A stretch of 59,321 nt of DNA, from positions 1-59,321 of the IMG/VR virus record IMGVR_UViG_3300045974_000359; one strand, written 5' to 3'. The stretch's first letter is position 1; the number at the start of each line of letters is the position of its first letter. The position numbers and the translations under genes are program-made. Source of the DNA: a virus. The notes below the pieces were generated by a model, which saw only the letters and a list, made by a program, of their open reading frames with translations, was not told the DNA's origin and did not search any database. Shown here piece after piece: positions 49,855 through 59,315 of the stretch.

Positions 49855-52128
49855 ATGAGCGACTTGAATAACAAGTTAATGAAATCACTTAATGAAGTCG
49901 CAAAGGCAGTAGCTGATGGAACATTAAGTGATTCCTCATTAATAAAAGCAAATCAAATTTTTAAATGGAGAACGAGTTTTGAGCCAGATAATAAATACAA
50001 TATAATTAAGGCAAAAACCTTTAATAATTTTAAAAATGGTATAGATAACTCTCAATCTTTAATTAAAGCCTTAATAGTAGGTGAAACAAAGGTTGTAGAT
50101 GGCGTTACTTATGTAGTTAAACAGATAGGTAAATCAGGAAAGTTAGATTGGCGTGTTGCTAATAAACAATCTAAAGCAAACAATCAAAATCAAAAAGTTA
50201 ATTTAGATACTTTATTTGATACTCAAGATTTTCCTACAAAAACAAGTGATTTGAAATTCAAGTCAGCACTTGGAGGTTCAACAGGTGCTCAATTAATGGA
50301 AGATGCTCAAGGAACTCTTTTTGTTTTAAAGAAAGGTGCTTCAAAATCTCACGTTGAAGAGGAATTTCTTACAAACTGTATTTACAAATTAATGAACGTA
50401 CAAGTTCCAATTGTAAAACTATATGAAGAGAATGGAGTTACATCAATGGTTTCTAAATTCATTCCAGATACAACTCCAATAAATAACGTTTTAGATGAAC
50501 AATATATAGATGACATGACTGAACATTATGTTTTAGATTGTCTTCTTGCTAATTGGGATATTTACAAAAACGATAATATTTTAGTAAATAACGATAATGA
50601 TGATATTATCAGAGTTGATAATGGAGGTGGTTTAAGATATTCTGCTCAAGGTAGAGATAAAGGTGCTCATTTTACTGATGATGTAGATGAGATTGAAACT
50701 ATGTTAGTAAATAATCCTAATTTAGCATCAGGTGTAACTACTAAAAAAATCAACAATCAAATAAAATCAATTGTAAAAAATAAGAATAAAATTTTAAGTC
50801 TTATTGATGATGTTGCTTTGAAACATAAAATGTCTATGAGAATAGCGAGTTTAGATATGCGTTTACAAAATGCAAATTTACCACTTGACCCTTATAGAGA
50901 TTTAACAGACAAAGAATTAGAAAAAGCAATGAAAGTTTGTAAAGATGACTTATTTGCTACAAACGATGTTGAGGGTTGGATTTTCCTATCTCAAATTGCT
51001 AAAATGAGAGGTTTTGACGGAACACCTACAATCGTTGATTCTAAAGATTTTGATAAACTTTTAAAAGATAAAGACACTGTTCATATAAATAGAGGTTTAA
51101 CTGCTTACAATAATAAAACAGCAAAAGCGTTAATGAACGACTTTGTTGAATCAGAGCATTGTTTTTATGGTAAACAGGCTATGTATGGAGCAGGAATTTA
51201 TGGAGCAGTAAATTCTAAAAAGAAAAATGGTAAAGGTAATGAAGATTGGGAATTAGTACATAGTAATTATGCTGGGTATGACGAAAATCATATTTTAGAT
51301 ATAATCTTACCATCTGATATGAAAATTGCGGATGGTGATGAGTTAGATAAAATGATGATGGAAGAATTTTTTGGTGATGAATTTAAAGAAGCCAAAAAAG
51401 AATATGATGAAGCTGTAGAAAACATAAATAGATTAAAACTTGAAAAACAAGGACTTGAAAAAGAAATTGAAGATGGAGTTAAAAAGGATTTAGGTTGGGA
51501 TGAAAAAACTTATCAAATTCTACAGAAATCAAGACCTGAGGAAGTCTATGCCGATACTACTAAATTCAAGTTTGAAAAGATTTTAAGATATTTTTCACCA
51601 ATTCTAAAGAACATTAATGGTAACATTAATAAGATTGATGATTTGAATTATGAGATACAGTTACCGAACAGTTCAGACACCTTTATTTTAAATAGAAATG
51701 CTGTTGAAAGTAAAGATGCTTTAAAGAAAAAAGGAGATGGTTACAAGGCTTATAACTATCAATATAAATTAATGAAAGAGTATATTATGAAAGAACATTT
51801 TCATAATATCGTAAAAAAGGTTCATGAAAAAATATCTTTTGAGCATAAAAATAATGACGACTTAAAACAAATTAAAGTTGATATATCAGACTCAGAAAAA
51901 GCAATCAAAGCGTTATCAGACAATATTGATAAATTAAAAACTACAGGTTCAAATACAATGAATTCAGTAATGGCTAAAATTGCTCAAAGACCTGGTGGAG
52001 AGTTTAGAGGTTTTTATGCCGCAATAAAAGGATATGATGCAATTATTCAGAAAAAAGGTTGGGGTGGAAATACTGACTTTTGCGTTATACTAAATAGAAG
52101 TAAAGTAATTGTAAAAGATTTTAAATAA
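49855..52128 (+). CDS. Kinase-like and ADP-ribosyltransferase-like virion-cluster protein
   Basis: A 757-residue multidomain protein. Residues 75-107 repeat the linker module VDGVTYVVKQIGKSGKLDWRVA. Residues about 135-262 look like a HipA/PI-kinase-type domain: Gly-rich GGSTGAQL, VLKK (Lys), ANWDIYKNDN (catalytic Asp/Asn) and RVDNGGGL. Residues about 410-460 look ADP-ribosyltransferase-like: HINRGL (Arg), then MYGAGIYGA, reminiscent of the PARP G-x-G-I-Y motif. The end (KGYDAIIQ ... CVILNRSKVIV) matches the C-terminus I associate with ART domains of phage head-linked proteins. Probably injected with DNA to modify host proteins, like T4 Alt. Confidence 0.68.
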   Translation: MSDLNNKLMKSLNEVAKAVADGTLSDSSLIKANQIFKWRTSFEPDNKYNIIKAKTFNNFKNGIDNSQSLIKALIVGETKVVDGVTYVVKQIGKSGKLDWRVANKQSKANNQNQKVNLDTLFDTQDFPTKTSDLKFKSALGGSTGAQLMEDAQGTLFVLKKGASKSHVEEEFLTNCIYKLMNVQVPIVKLYEENGVTSMVSKFIPDTTPINNVLDEQYIDDMTEHYVLDCLLANWDIYKNDNILVNNDNDDIIRVDNGGGLRYSAQGRDKGAHFTDDVDEIETMLVNNPNLASGVTTKKINNQIKSIVKNKNKILSLIDDVALKHKMSMRIASLDMRLQNANLPLDPYRDLTDKELEKAMKVCKDDLFATNDVEGWIFLSQIAKMRGFDGTPTIVDSKDFDKLLKDKDTVHINRGLTAYNNKTAKALMNDFVESEHCFYGKQAMYGAGIYGAVNSKKKNGKGNEDWELVHSNYAGYDENHILDIILPSDMKIADGDELDKMMMEEFFGDEFKEAKKEYDEAVENINRLKLEKQGLEKEIEDGVKKDLGWDEKTYQILQKSRPEEVYADTTKFKFEKILRYFSPILKNINGNINKIDDLNYEIQLPNSSDTFILNRNAVESKDALKKKGDGYKAYNYQYKLMKEYIMKEHFHNIVKKVHEKISFEHKNNDDLKQIKVDISDSEKAIKALSDNIDKLKTTGSNTMNSVMAKIAQRPGGEFRGFYAAIKGYDAIIQKKGWGGNTDFCVILNRSKVIVKDFK

Positions 52129-52129
52129 A

Positions 52130-52540
52130 ATGAATACAAACTATATAATTTTCGACACGTTGACATCAAAAGATGAGCAAATAAAAAATTTAGAAGTATT
52201 ATTTAACCGAGTTAGTAATATAACGAAAATATTGTTTGACAATAAACCTACATTAATTCCTTTTAATTATAAATTTCCAATTTTAAATATAAATGAACAA
52301 AATGTATTTTTAAAAGAATGTCAAAAACATAATTTGTTTGATGATTTACCTAAACATTATCAAGAGAAAGTTTTTTTATCTGAAAAGGTGAATTTCTATA
52401 ATTTAAAGTTTTTAAGTTTTCTTGAAGATAAAAAAATGACTGAAAAAGAGTTTGACCAAAAAAATCCTAAAACCAAAATGGATATTTTTTACGACTTTCT
52501 TTTTTCAAATCATATGGACATTGGAATGTTAGATTTATAA
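52130..52540 (+). CDS. Hypothetical protein, 136 aa
   Basis: Basic, Lys/Phe-rich soluble protein following the kinase-ART gene by one base. No family recognised. A late-type motif follows it. Confidence 0.7.
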   Translation: MNTNYIIFDTLTSKDEQIKNLEVLFNRVSNITKILFDNKPTLIPFNYKFPILNINEQNVFLKECQKHNLFDDLPKHYQEKVFLSEKVNFYNLKFLSFLEDKKMTEKEFDQKNPKTKMDIFYDFLFSNHMDIGMLDL

Positions 52541-52541
52541 T

Positions 52542-52554
52542 ACAAGTATTAATT
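52542..52554 (+). promoter_or_regulatory. Late-promoter-like motif
   Basis: ACAAGTATTAATT, 20 bases before the protease gene, giving the protease-capsid transcript its own candidate start. Confidence 0.52.
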
Positions 52555-52574
52555 GATAAATTAATTAGATAATC

Positions 52575-54152
52575 ATGTCAAATAAGTTTAAATTTTATAC
52601 ACCTGTAGAGATTAAGAAGTCCAAAGATGATAAAGGTAAAGATATCATGAAAATTGGAGGTATTGCTTCTACAAAAGATGAAGATAGTGATGGAGAATTT
52701 CTTGACCCTAATGGATTCATTTTAGATGACTTTTTAAAAGTAGGTTTTGTTAATTGGCATCATCAAGCTAAAAATAAACCTAAAACAATCGTTGGTGAAC
52801 CGTCATTAGCAGAAATAAGACCAGATGGACTTTATGTAGAATGTGATTTATATCCATCTTCAGAAATAGCAAAAGAAATATATGAAACTGCTCAAATTCT
52901 TGAAAAAGATAGTAAGACACGCAGATTAGGATTTTCTATTGAGGGTGAAGTTATAGAAAGAGGTTCAGAAGATGAAACTCACCCAGATTTTTTGATTGTT
53001 AAGAAAGCAAATATAACTGGGCTTGCTATTACTCATATGCCTAAAAATGCCGCTACTTTTGCTCAAATAATAAAAGGATTTACAGGAGATGAAGGTGTAA
53101 CTGATACTTCTGATTCAAATGTAGATGATGATAGTTCATTAAATACTAAAAATGGCAAAGCAATTATAAAAGAATCATTGAACAAAAAAATAAAAAAATT
53201 AGTGCCCGATGTTAATTCTGTAGAGAAATCTAAATTTGAAATAATTAATTTAGGTGAGGAAAAGATGTATGATAAAATTTTTGATACATTTACAGATATT
53301 AATATTGAAAAGGCTGAAAAAGTTTTTACATTGTTAACAAAAATTAGTCAAGATATGAAAAAAGGTAAAATAAATGATGATAAGCTGGAAAAAGCAATGA
53401 GTGCTTTAGGTTTAGAAGTCAATGAAGCAAACCCATTCCTTTCAAAAGCAAAATCTGAAGAAACCGATGAGGAAGATGATTCAGACGATGCTGACGAGAA
53501 AGTAAAAGCAGCTGCTAAAAAAATAGCAGACAAAGTTCAAAAAGAGGAATTTGGAACCAAAGTTGAAAAAGCTGAGGGTGACGAAGATGAAGAGGATGAT
53601 GAAGATGATAAAGATGATTTGAAAAAATCTAAAGAGTCATCTAATTTATCTGGAAATCAAAAAGGCTTATTTTTGTTATTCTCTAAAGAAATACAAAAAG
53701 CAAAATCTCAAAACACTGTTGAGAACAGAGCATTGGGAGTTTTAGTTAAAGGTATTCTTGATGAAAATCAACTTTTAAAAGGTCATATTGAAAAACAAAA
53801 TGACATGTTCTCATCTCAAGTTAATTTGATTGAAAGTCAAACGGAACTTATCAAAGGATTAGTAGAAAAGATTGAATCATTCGGAGCAGTTCCAGATGCA
53901 AGAAAATCTATTACTAAAGGATATGCTGAGAAATTCGCTCCAGAGAATAGAGAGATTGAAAAAGGTGCTAATGTTTTAAGTATTTCTAAAAACAGAACTC
54001 AAATTTTAGAAATTCTTGATGCAAAGACTTTCGCAAAAGGTTTTGACGATAGTTTAAGTAAAGCATGTACAACCTTTGAATCTACAGGAAAATTACCTGC
54101 TGATATCCTAAACAGATTGAAAGTAGAAAACGGAATTACAATCACTGAATAA
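52575..54152 (+). CDS. Prohead protease fused to a scaffold-like region
   Basis: Residues about 1-170 match a U35/HK97-type maturation protease: IGGIASTKDEDSDGE, NWHH (catalytic His) and LGFSIEGEV (catalytic Ser), followed by ANITGLAITHMPKN. Residues 170-360 are acidic and disordered; the C-terminal part is helical and basic/acidic mixed, as in scaffolding proteins. Expected to build and mature the prohead, immediately upstream of the capsid gene. Confidence 0.86.
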   Translation: MSNKFKFYTPVEIKKSKDDKGKDIMKIGGIASTKDEDSDGEFLDPNGFILDDFLKVGFVNWHHQAKNKPKTIVGEPSLAEIRPDGLYVECDLYPSSEIAKEIYETAQILEKDSKTRRLGFSIEGEVIERGSEDETHPDFLIVKKANITGLAITHMPKNAATFAQIIKGFTGDEGVTDTSDSNVDDDSSLNTKNGKAIIKESLNKKIKKLVPDVNSVEKSKFEIINLGEEKMYDKIFDTFTDINIEKAEKVFTLLTKISQDMKKGKINDDKLEKAMSALGLEVNEANPFLSKAKSEETDEEDDSDDADEKVKAAAKKIADKVQKEEFGTKVEKAEGDEDEEDDEDDKDDLKKSKESSNLSGNQKGLFLLFSKEIQKAKSQNTVENRALGVLVKGILDENQLLKGHIEKQNDMFSSQVNLIESQTELIKGLVEKIESFGAVPDARKSITKGYAEKFAPENREIEKGANVLSISKNRTQILEILDAKTFAKGFDDSLSKACTTFESTGKLPADILNRLKVENGITITE

Positions 54153-54174
54153 TTAATAAATTAAATAATTGAAT

Positions 54175-55662
54175 ATGAATCCAGGACTAAATTTGCAAGA
54201 TTATGCAAAAGCAGCTGCTAACAATCCGTCAGCTGTCTTTGGTGGTTCTTCAATGGAAGAACTTAACCAATTACAAAAAGCATTGGAGGCAGGCTCGATA
54301 ACTGGCCGTGAAACAACGGACATGACATCTGCGTCTGGTGCTCCATTAAAGGTTGAATCTTTAGACAAAAATCTAAAGCACTTAACTTTTAAAGAAACAG
54401 ATATTCAACTTTGGAAGATGTTGCCTAAAAAAGCTGCTTACAACACTGTTGAAGAATACAACCAATTAGTTGACTATGGTCAATCAAGAGGAGGTTTTTA
54501 CAATGAGGGTGAATTACCATCAGAAGAAGAATCAATGTATGTTCGTAAAGCACAGTTAGTTAAATTTATGGGAGTTGTGAAATCAGTTTCTCACCCTATG
54601 ACTTTAGTAAACACTAACGTTGGTAACATTATTGAAAGAGAAATCAAAAACGGTACTCTTTGGATTTTGAGACAATTAAATAAATCATTATATTTTGGAG
54701 ATGAATCTTTGGTTCCTCAAGAATTTAATGGATATTTAGCTCAACATCAAAAAGATAGTGGGTATGCCGATTTAGATGCGTATTTCGACTCAGATGTTGT
54801 AATCGACTTGAGAGGTAACTCTTTACAAGAAAAAGATATTGAGGGTGCTGCTAATGGTATCGTTCAAAACTTTGGTTTAGGTAACCAATTATTTGCTCCG
54901 CCATCTGTATTATCAAAATTCGTTACTAACTTTTATGGTAACAAATTTATCCAACCAAATACTTCAGCATTAAGCGATGGAGTTATGGGTCAAAGAGTAA
55001 AATCTTTTGAATCTCAATTTGGTAATATCGGATTGAATTGGGATATTTTCTTTAACAAGAAAGCACCAAGAAGATATAATGCGGGTAATACTTCACCAAT
55101 GGCTCCAAACGTTCCTACTGCTTTAACAGTTACACCTGTTGCCGTAGATGGTTCATCAGCTTGGGCTGTTTCTGATTCAGGAAACTATATATATGCCGTT
55201 GCGGCTGTAAATAGATATGGAGAGTCAAGTTTAGTATATACTGCTACACCTGCTACAATCGTTGCTGGAGGTGCCGTAAATATCGACTTTACAGATGGAG
55301 CAGGATTGAATCCAGCATCTTCTTACACTATTTATAGAAGTAATAAAGGTGCTACTGCTGCTAATGCTGCTGGTGTAATGTTTTATCCTTTATTTACTGT
55401 TTCTAAACAAGAGCAAATCAATGGATTTGACGGTGGAGCAAACGGTGTTGTAAGAGATAGAAACAGATGGATGCCTAATACAGACCAAGCAATCTTATTC
55501 CAAATGGATAACGAGGTTATTGAGTTTGCACAATTAGCACCTCTTATGAAGATGGATTTAGCCTTGCTTGCTCCAGCTTACAGATTTATGATTCTATTGT
55601 ACGGAACTCCATTCTTGTACGCTCCAAAGAAAATGGTTAGAATTGTGAATATTGGCGCATAA
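54175..55662 (+). CDS. Major capsid protein
   Basis: The 495-residue protein lies between protease-scaffold and connector genes. An N-terminal helix-rich delta-like part, an E-loop-like YNQLVDYGQSRGGFYNEGELP, and a segment MTLVNTNVGNIIEREIKNG are typical of HK97-fold capsids. Residues about 310-420 form a Pro/Thr/Val-rich inserted Ig/FN3-like domain (APNVPTALTVTPVAVDGS). A TTG at 54169 could add two residues; the ATG is preferred. It ends in a strong terminator. Codons are more C/G-rich than elsewhere, as expected for a highly expressed gene. Confidence 0.88.
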   Translation: MNPGLNLQDYAKAAANNPSAVFGGSSMEELNQLQKALEAGSITGRETTDMTSASGAPLKVESLDKNLKHLTFKETDIQLWKMLPKKAAYNTVEEYNQLVDYGQSRGGFYNEGELPSEEESMYVRKAQLVKFMGVVKSVSHPMTLVNTNVGNIIEREIKNGTLWILRQLNKSLYFGDESLVPQEFNGYLAQHQKDSGYADLDAYFDSDVVIDLRGNSLQEKDIEGAANGIVQNFGLGNQLFAPPSVLSKFVTNFYGNKFIQPNTSALSDGVMGQRVKSFESQFGNIGLNWDIFFNKKAPRRYNAGNTSPMAPNVPTALTVTPVAVDGSSAWAVSDSGNYIYAVAAVNRYGESSLVYTATPATIVAGGAVNIDFTDGAGLNPASSYTIYRSNKGATAANAAGVMFYPLFTVSKQEQINGFDGGANGVVRDRNRWMPNTDQAILFQMDNEVIEFAQLAPLMKMDLALLAPAYRFMILLYGTPFLYAPKKMVRIVNIGA

Positions 55663-55687
55663 TAATTAATTTTTGAATTACAAAAGG

Positions 55688-55728
55688 AGTGGTTGGAGGT
55701 GTAAATTTTCAACCACTTTTTATTTTAT
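55688..55728 (+). terminator. Rho-independent terminator after the capsid gene
   Basis: Perfect 8-bp stem AGTGGTTG/CAACCACT with a 14-base loop and a long T-rich tail. Sets capsid expression apart from the genes downstream. Confidence 0.9.
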
Positions 55729-55749
55729 TAATATTTTAAATTTAAAACA

Positions 55750-56274
55750 ATGGACAAAAAGATTAAAATTAAAGCGAACGCAAGTTCACTATTCGGTCAA
55801 CAAGTTAATTTACCAATTGACGGACATGTTGAAATCGGTAAAGATGGTATTTTAGAAGTTTCTCAAGAATGTGCTACATTACTTGTAGAAAAAACTGACC
55901 AATATTCTTTAGTTGAAGAGAAAGTAAAATCTGACTCTAAACCAGCTAAAGAAGTAAAGGATGATAAAAAGGCTACTACTGCAAAAAAGGATGCTAAAAC
56001 TACTGAAAAAGTGGGTGAGCAAACAACTGAAGATGATTCTGAAGATGATGAAACTGAGGATGAAGCAGAAGATGATATTGAAGATGACGCTACTTCAGAA
56101 GATGAAGAAGATGTTGAAGATGAGATTTCATTTACTAAAGAAAGTTTAGGAGAGTTGGAAATCAATGATTTGATTGAAATCTTAAAAGATGCTCAAATTG
56201 ATGAAGATAAATATAAAAAGTTTATCGACAAAAAAGGTTTGTTAATTAATTTCATTTTGAAAACTATTAAGTAA
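55750..56274 (+). CDS. Acidic head-module protein, 174 aa
   Basis: A short beta-rich N-terminus (KIKIKANASSLFGQQVNLP), a 75-residue Asp/Glu/Thr/Lys disordered middle, and a C-terminal helical domain (ELEINDLIEILKDAQIDED) resembling HeH/LEM or Rho-N type small DNA-binding folds. Possibly a virion or head-tail linker protein. Overlaps the next start by one base. Confidence 0.7.
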   Translation: MDKKIKIKANASSLFGQQVNLPIDGHVEIGKDGILEVSQECATLLVEKTDQYSLVEEKVKSDSKPAKEVKDDKKATTAKKDAKTTEKVGEQTTEDDSEDDETEDEAEDDIEDDATSEDEEDVEDEISFTKESLGELEINDLIEILKDAQIDEDKYKKFIDKKGLLINFILKTIK

Positions 56275-57071
56275 TGCCTAAATTGACTTTAAATATAGAA
56301 TTTAGTAAAAATGACGGACTTGTAATGAGTCCGTCAAACTTACAGAATTTATATTTGGCAGGTATTCCACTATGTTATCCTAATGGTGGAAGAGTAAGTC
56401 AAGAATTAATAAAACAAAAATTATTATCTGCTCAGAAGTTTTTAGAAAATTATTTATCTATAAAATTTCAAAAGCAAATCATAACTGAAGAACAGGATTT
56501 CAATAAGCAGGAATTTACATCTTGGGGATATATCAGAACTGTTTTTCCTATAAATGTAGCAAAAAAATTAGAGGGTAGAATAAATAATATCACTCAAATA
56601 ACATATCCTGAATCTTGGTTAAGTGTTAAAGATAGTAATGATTCAACACGATTCAGAAACTTACATATAATTCCAAATACACAAGGAAGTACGGAACAAA
56701 ATCAGTATTCAGTTGTTTATTCTGGAATTGCTCCAACGATTGGTTATTTTGGAAGTAATAATATACCTAACTATTGGAGAGTGACCTATTGTACAGGTTG
56801 GGATGCCGATGATTTACCTTATGATTTATTAGATGCTGTTGGAAAGATAGCGGCAATACAAGTTTTAGCGATTACAGGTGACTTAATCTTTGGAGCTGGT
56901 GTTGGAAATCAAAGTATTTCTATTGACGGAATATCTCAAACATATTCTACAACTAAAGGCGGTGGTAAAGGTGCTTTTGCTGGTAGAATAGACCAATACA
57001 AGAATGAATTAGAACAATCTTTAAAAGATTTAAAATCAGAATATCTTGGAATAATGTTTAGAGCATTTTAA
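56274..57071 (+). CDS. Head-tail connector protein (gp6/neck-adaptor-like)
   Basis: The C-terminal half, DLPYDLLDAVGKIAAIQVLAI, GNQSISIDGISQTYSTTKGGG and YKNELEQSLKDLKSEYLG, matches the pattern of head-completion adaptors that bind the portal ring. The N-terminal half is beta-rich. Its place just after the capsid gene fits. Confidence 0.72.
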   Translation: MPKLTLNIEFSKNDGLVMSPSNLQNLYLAGIPLCYPNGGRVSQELIKQKLLSAQKFLENYLSIKFQKQIITEEQDFNKQEFTSWGYIRTVFPINVAKKLEGRINNITQITYPESWLSVKDSNDSTRFRNLHIIPNTQGSTEQNQYSVVYSGIAPTIGYFGSNNIPNYWRVTYCTGWDADDLPYDLLDAVGKIAAIQVLAITGDLIFGAGVGNQSISIDGISQTYSTTKGGGKGAFAGRIDQYKNELEQSLKDLKSEYLGIMFRAF

Positions 57072-57072
57072 A

Positions 57073-57855
57073 ATGGGTGACAACTTTCAAAAAAGAGCAA
57101 CGGCAACTGTAACTCCAGCAGAGTCAGTAGAACATCAAGTAAGATTTGAAACCCAAAGATTCAATTCTTTAGTTTTTGATAAAGGATATGAAGTTTGGAT
57201 TGACAAAGCATATAGATGTCCATGTTCAGTAAAGTCAGCTGGACAACCTTTAATTTCTTGTAATAATTGTTTAGGAGTAGGTTGGATTTTTACAGATAGG
57301 GCAGAAACAAGAGTTGCTATACAAGGAATAAAAGCAGATGTTAAATATGAAAATTGGTCAAAAACAACTTCTGGTACAGCAAGAATAACCGCAAGAGCAA
57401 TTGACAAATTAGCATTCATGGATAGAATAATCCTAAAAGATGTTGAGGGTTACTATAATGAAATAATAAGAACACGACAAGTTGCTAATAAAAAAGTTGC
57501 TTATGCTGAATATCCGATAATAAGTGTTGAAGAAATTTTCCTTTTTGAATCAGATAAAACGCCATTAAAAAAATTAGTTGATGGTACGGATTACATAATT
57601 GAAAATGAATCTAAAATTGTTTTTGACTCATCTATTTCTACAAAACCTGAATTAACTCTTTCAATTAGATATAGACATTATATGACTTATCATGTAATTG
57701 ATATGAATAGAGATATAACAAAGGTTAGAGAAAAAGGATGTATGATGAGTGACGAACAATTAAAAGAAATGCCTATAAATGGTTTGATTAGAAAAGCACA
57801 TTATCTATTTGATAATATGAAGTATGAAGCAGAAAGCAGATTAATCGAAAATTAA
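57073..57855 (+). CDS. Virion protein with zinc-ribbon insert, connector module
   Basis: CPCSVKSAGQ ... ISCNNCLGVGW forms a probable four-Cys zinc site near residues 50-75; the remainder is beta-rich. It lies between connector-like genes and is a probable neck or tail-attachment protein. No exact family recognised. Confidence 0.66.
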   Translation: MGDNFQKRATATVTPAESVEHQVRFETQRFNSLVFDKGYEVWIDKAYRCPCSVKSAGQPLISCNNCLGVGWIFTDRAETRVAIQGIKADVKYENWSKTTSGTARITARAIDKLAFMDRIILKDVEGYYNEIIRTRQVANKKVAYAEYPIISVEEIFLFESDKTPLKKLVDGTDYIIENESKIVFDSSISTKPELTLSIRYRHYMTYHVIDMNRDITKVREKGCMMSDEQLKEMPINGLIRKAHYLFDNMKYEAESRLIEN

Positions 57856-57856
57856 A

Positions 57857-58651
57857 ATGACTATTGATTTAAACATAGATGACTTAATTCAGGAATTTAA
57901 CTTTCCAAAGAATACAGCTGATTTTATAGTTTCAGATACAGTTGAAAGAATAACTGACGAAATATTTAGAAACTGGCAGCTACAAGCAACTAATGCCCTT
58001 AAATCAACACGTAATGAATATATTAATAATCTTCAAATTATTGATAACTCAGCTTTTTCAAAAACAATCATATTAACAGGTAAATTACCAAATATGTTAG
58101 AAAGTGGAATTTCTGCTTTTGATATGAAAGAGGGTTTTAGAAAATCAGCAAAAGTAAAATATTCATATAAAACGGATAAAAATGGTAATGTAACTGCTCA
58201 TTGGTATTTAACAATTCCTTTTAGAATAGGAACACCTGGCATAGTTGGAGAAAATTCTGCCTTTTCAAATATAATGCCTCAAGAAGTTTATAATGTCATG
58301 AAAGGTAGAATGTCTGATTCAGGTTTAAAAAAATCTGAAATACCATTCCCTCATAATATACCAAGTTCCAGAAGAGAAATAATTTTACCAAGCAGAGTAA
58401 TTCCAGAATATAAGCATAAGTCAAGCATTTATCAAGGAATGGTTAAAAAGACAGCTGCTTATGGAAATACTACTCAAAATACATATATGACTTTCAGAAG
58501 AGTTAGTGAAAATTCTGACCCAAACTCTTGGATTCATAAAGGTATTCAAGCATACAATTTAATGAAAAAGGCTGTACAAGAAACAGATGTTTCAACTTTG
58601 GCTGAGAATAATGTAGATATAATTTTATCAAATTTAGGATATGGCAAATAA
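57857..58651 (+). CDS. Head-tail joining protein (HK97 gp10/tail-completion-like)
   Basis: TARGET-like middle region followed by YMTFRRVSENSDPNSW and IHKGIQAYNLMKKAVQ; the W-I-H-x-G-I signature recurs in tail-completion proteins of this group. Overlaps the next gene by 11 bases. Confidence 0.66.
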   Translation: MTIDLNIDDLIQEFNFPKNTADFIVSDTVERITDEIFRNWQLQATNALKSTRNEYINNLQIIDNSAFSKTIILTGKLPNMLESGISAFDMKEGFRKSAKVKYSYKTDKNGNVTAHWYLTIPFRIGTPGIVGENSAFSNIMPQEVYNVMKGRMSDSGLKKSEIPFPHNIPSSRREIILPSRVIPEYKHKSSIYQGMVKKTAAYGNTTQNTYMTFRRVSENSDPNSWIHKGIQAYNLMKKAVQETDVSTLAENNVDIILSNLGYGK

Positions 58652-59315
58652 TCAACCTGGCATAATAATGCCTGAAATAATAATCTATAAAAGTCTTGTT
58701 GCTATTTTTAATATAGTTAAGCAAGACTTTTTAGAATCAACCGATGAAGAACAAAGTATGTTGTTTAATTTTTTCGGTAAAGATGAAAATGGAGATTTTT
58801 TAAATTTTGAACAATTCAACTATTTTGAACAAGCAAAAGAAACATTTATTCAGAAATCACCGCAAGTAAATTTAGGATATAATCTTGAGGTTGCTTCAAT
58901 GGGAAGTATTCATATATTATTGCCTGGTGAGAATGGACAACCATTAACGATAGGTGCTGATGAGAATTATCAACCCTACATTCAAAATCAAACTGAATTT
59001 AAAGCAACATTTTCTCAAAGATTTGACTCAACTTATAATATACTGATAACTTCAGAGAATACTTTTGAAGTTATATTGATTTATAATTTATTGAAATCAT
59101 CTATATTAGCACTAAACTATCATTTTGAATTAGCAGGTTTAAGACTACCTAAAACAAGCGGTCAAGACCTAAATGTTCAATCTGATTTAGTACCTACTCA
59201 TATATTTCATAGAAGTCTAATGTTAAACTTTTTTTATGAATTGAATGTATCTGATTTTTTCTATAAAAAATTAATCAAAAATTTTAAGATTACAGGAATA
59301 GCAGAAAATGAATAA
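58641..59315 (+). CDS. Putative neck or tail-terminator virion protein, 224 aa
   Basis: Mixed alpha/beta protein with a central LLPGENGQPLTIGADENY segment. Its order in the connector cluster suggests a tail terminator or neck ring component. No firm family match by eye. Confidence 0.6.
   Translation: MANNQPGIIMPEIIIYKSLVAIFNIVKQDFLESTDEEQSMLFNFFGKDENGDFLNFEQFNYFEQAKETFIQKSPQVNLGYNLEVASMGSIHILLPGENGQPLTIGADENYQPYIQNQTEFKATFSQRFDSTYNILITSENTFEVILIYNLLKSSILALNYHFELAGLRLPKTSGQDLNVQSDLVPTHIFHRSLMLNFFYELNVSDFFYKKLIKNFKITGIAENE

Noticed and set aside
53451-53640. Acidic repeats as a tandem DNA repeat of regulatory meaning
   Set aside because: GAT/GAA runs here and at 40-200 and 56020-56130 simply encode Asp/Glu-rich disordered protein segments.
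55673-55855. 60-codon ORF after the capsid gene
   Set aside because: It spans the capsid terminator and overlaps the next gene's start; composition is random.
55863-56165. Minus-strand Ser-rich ORF, and a Lys/Leu/Met-rich + strand ORF at 55961-56149
   Set aside because: Both are shadows of the Asp/Glu-rich segment of the head protein at 55750.
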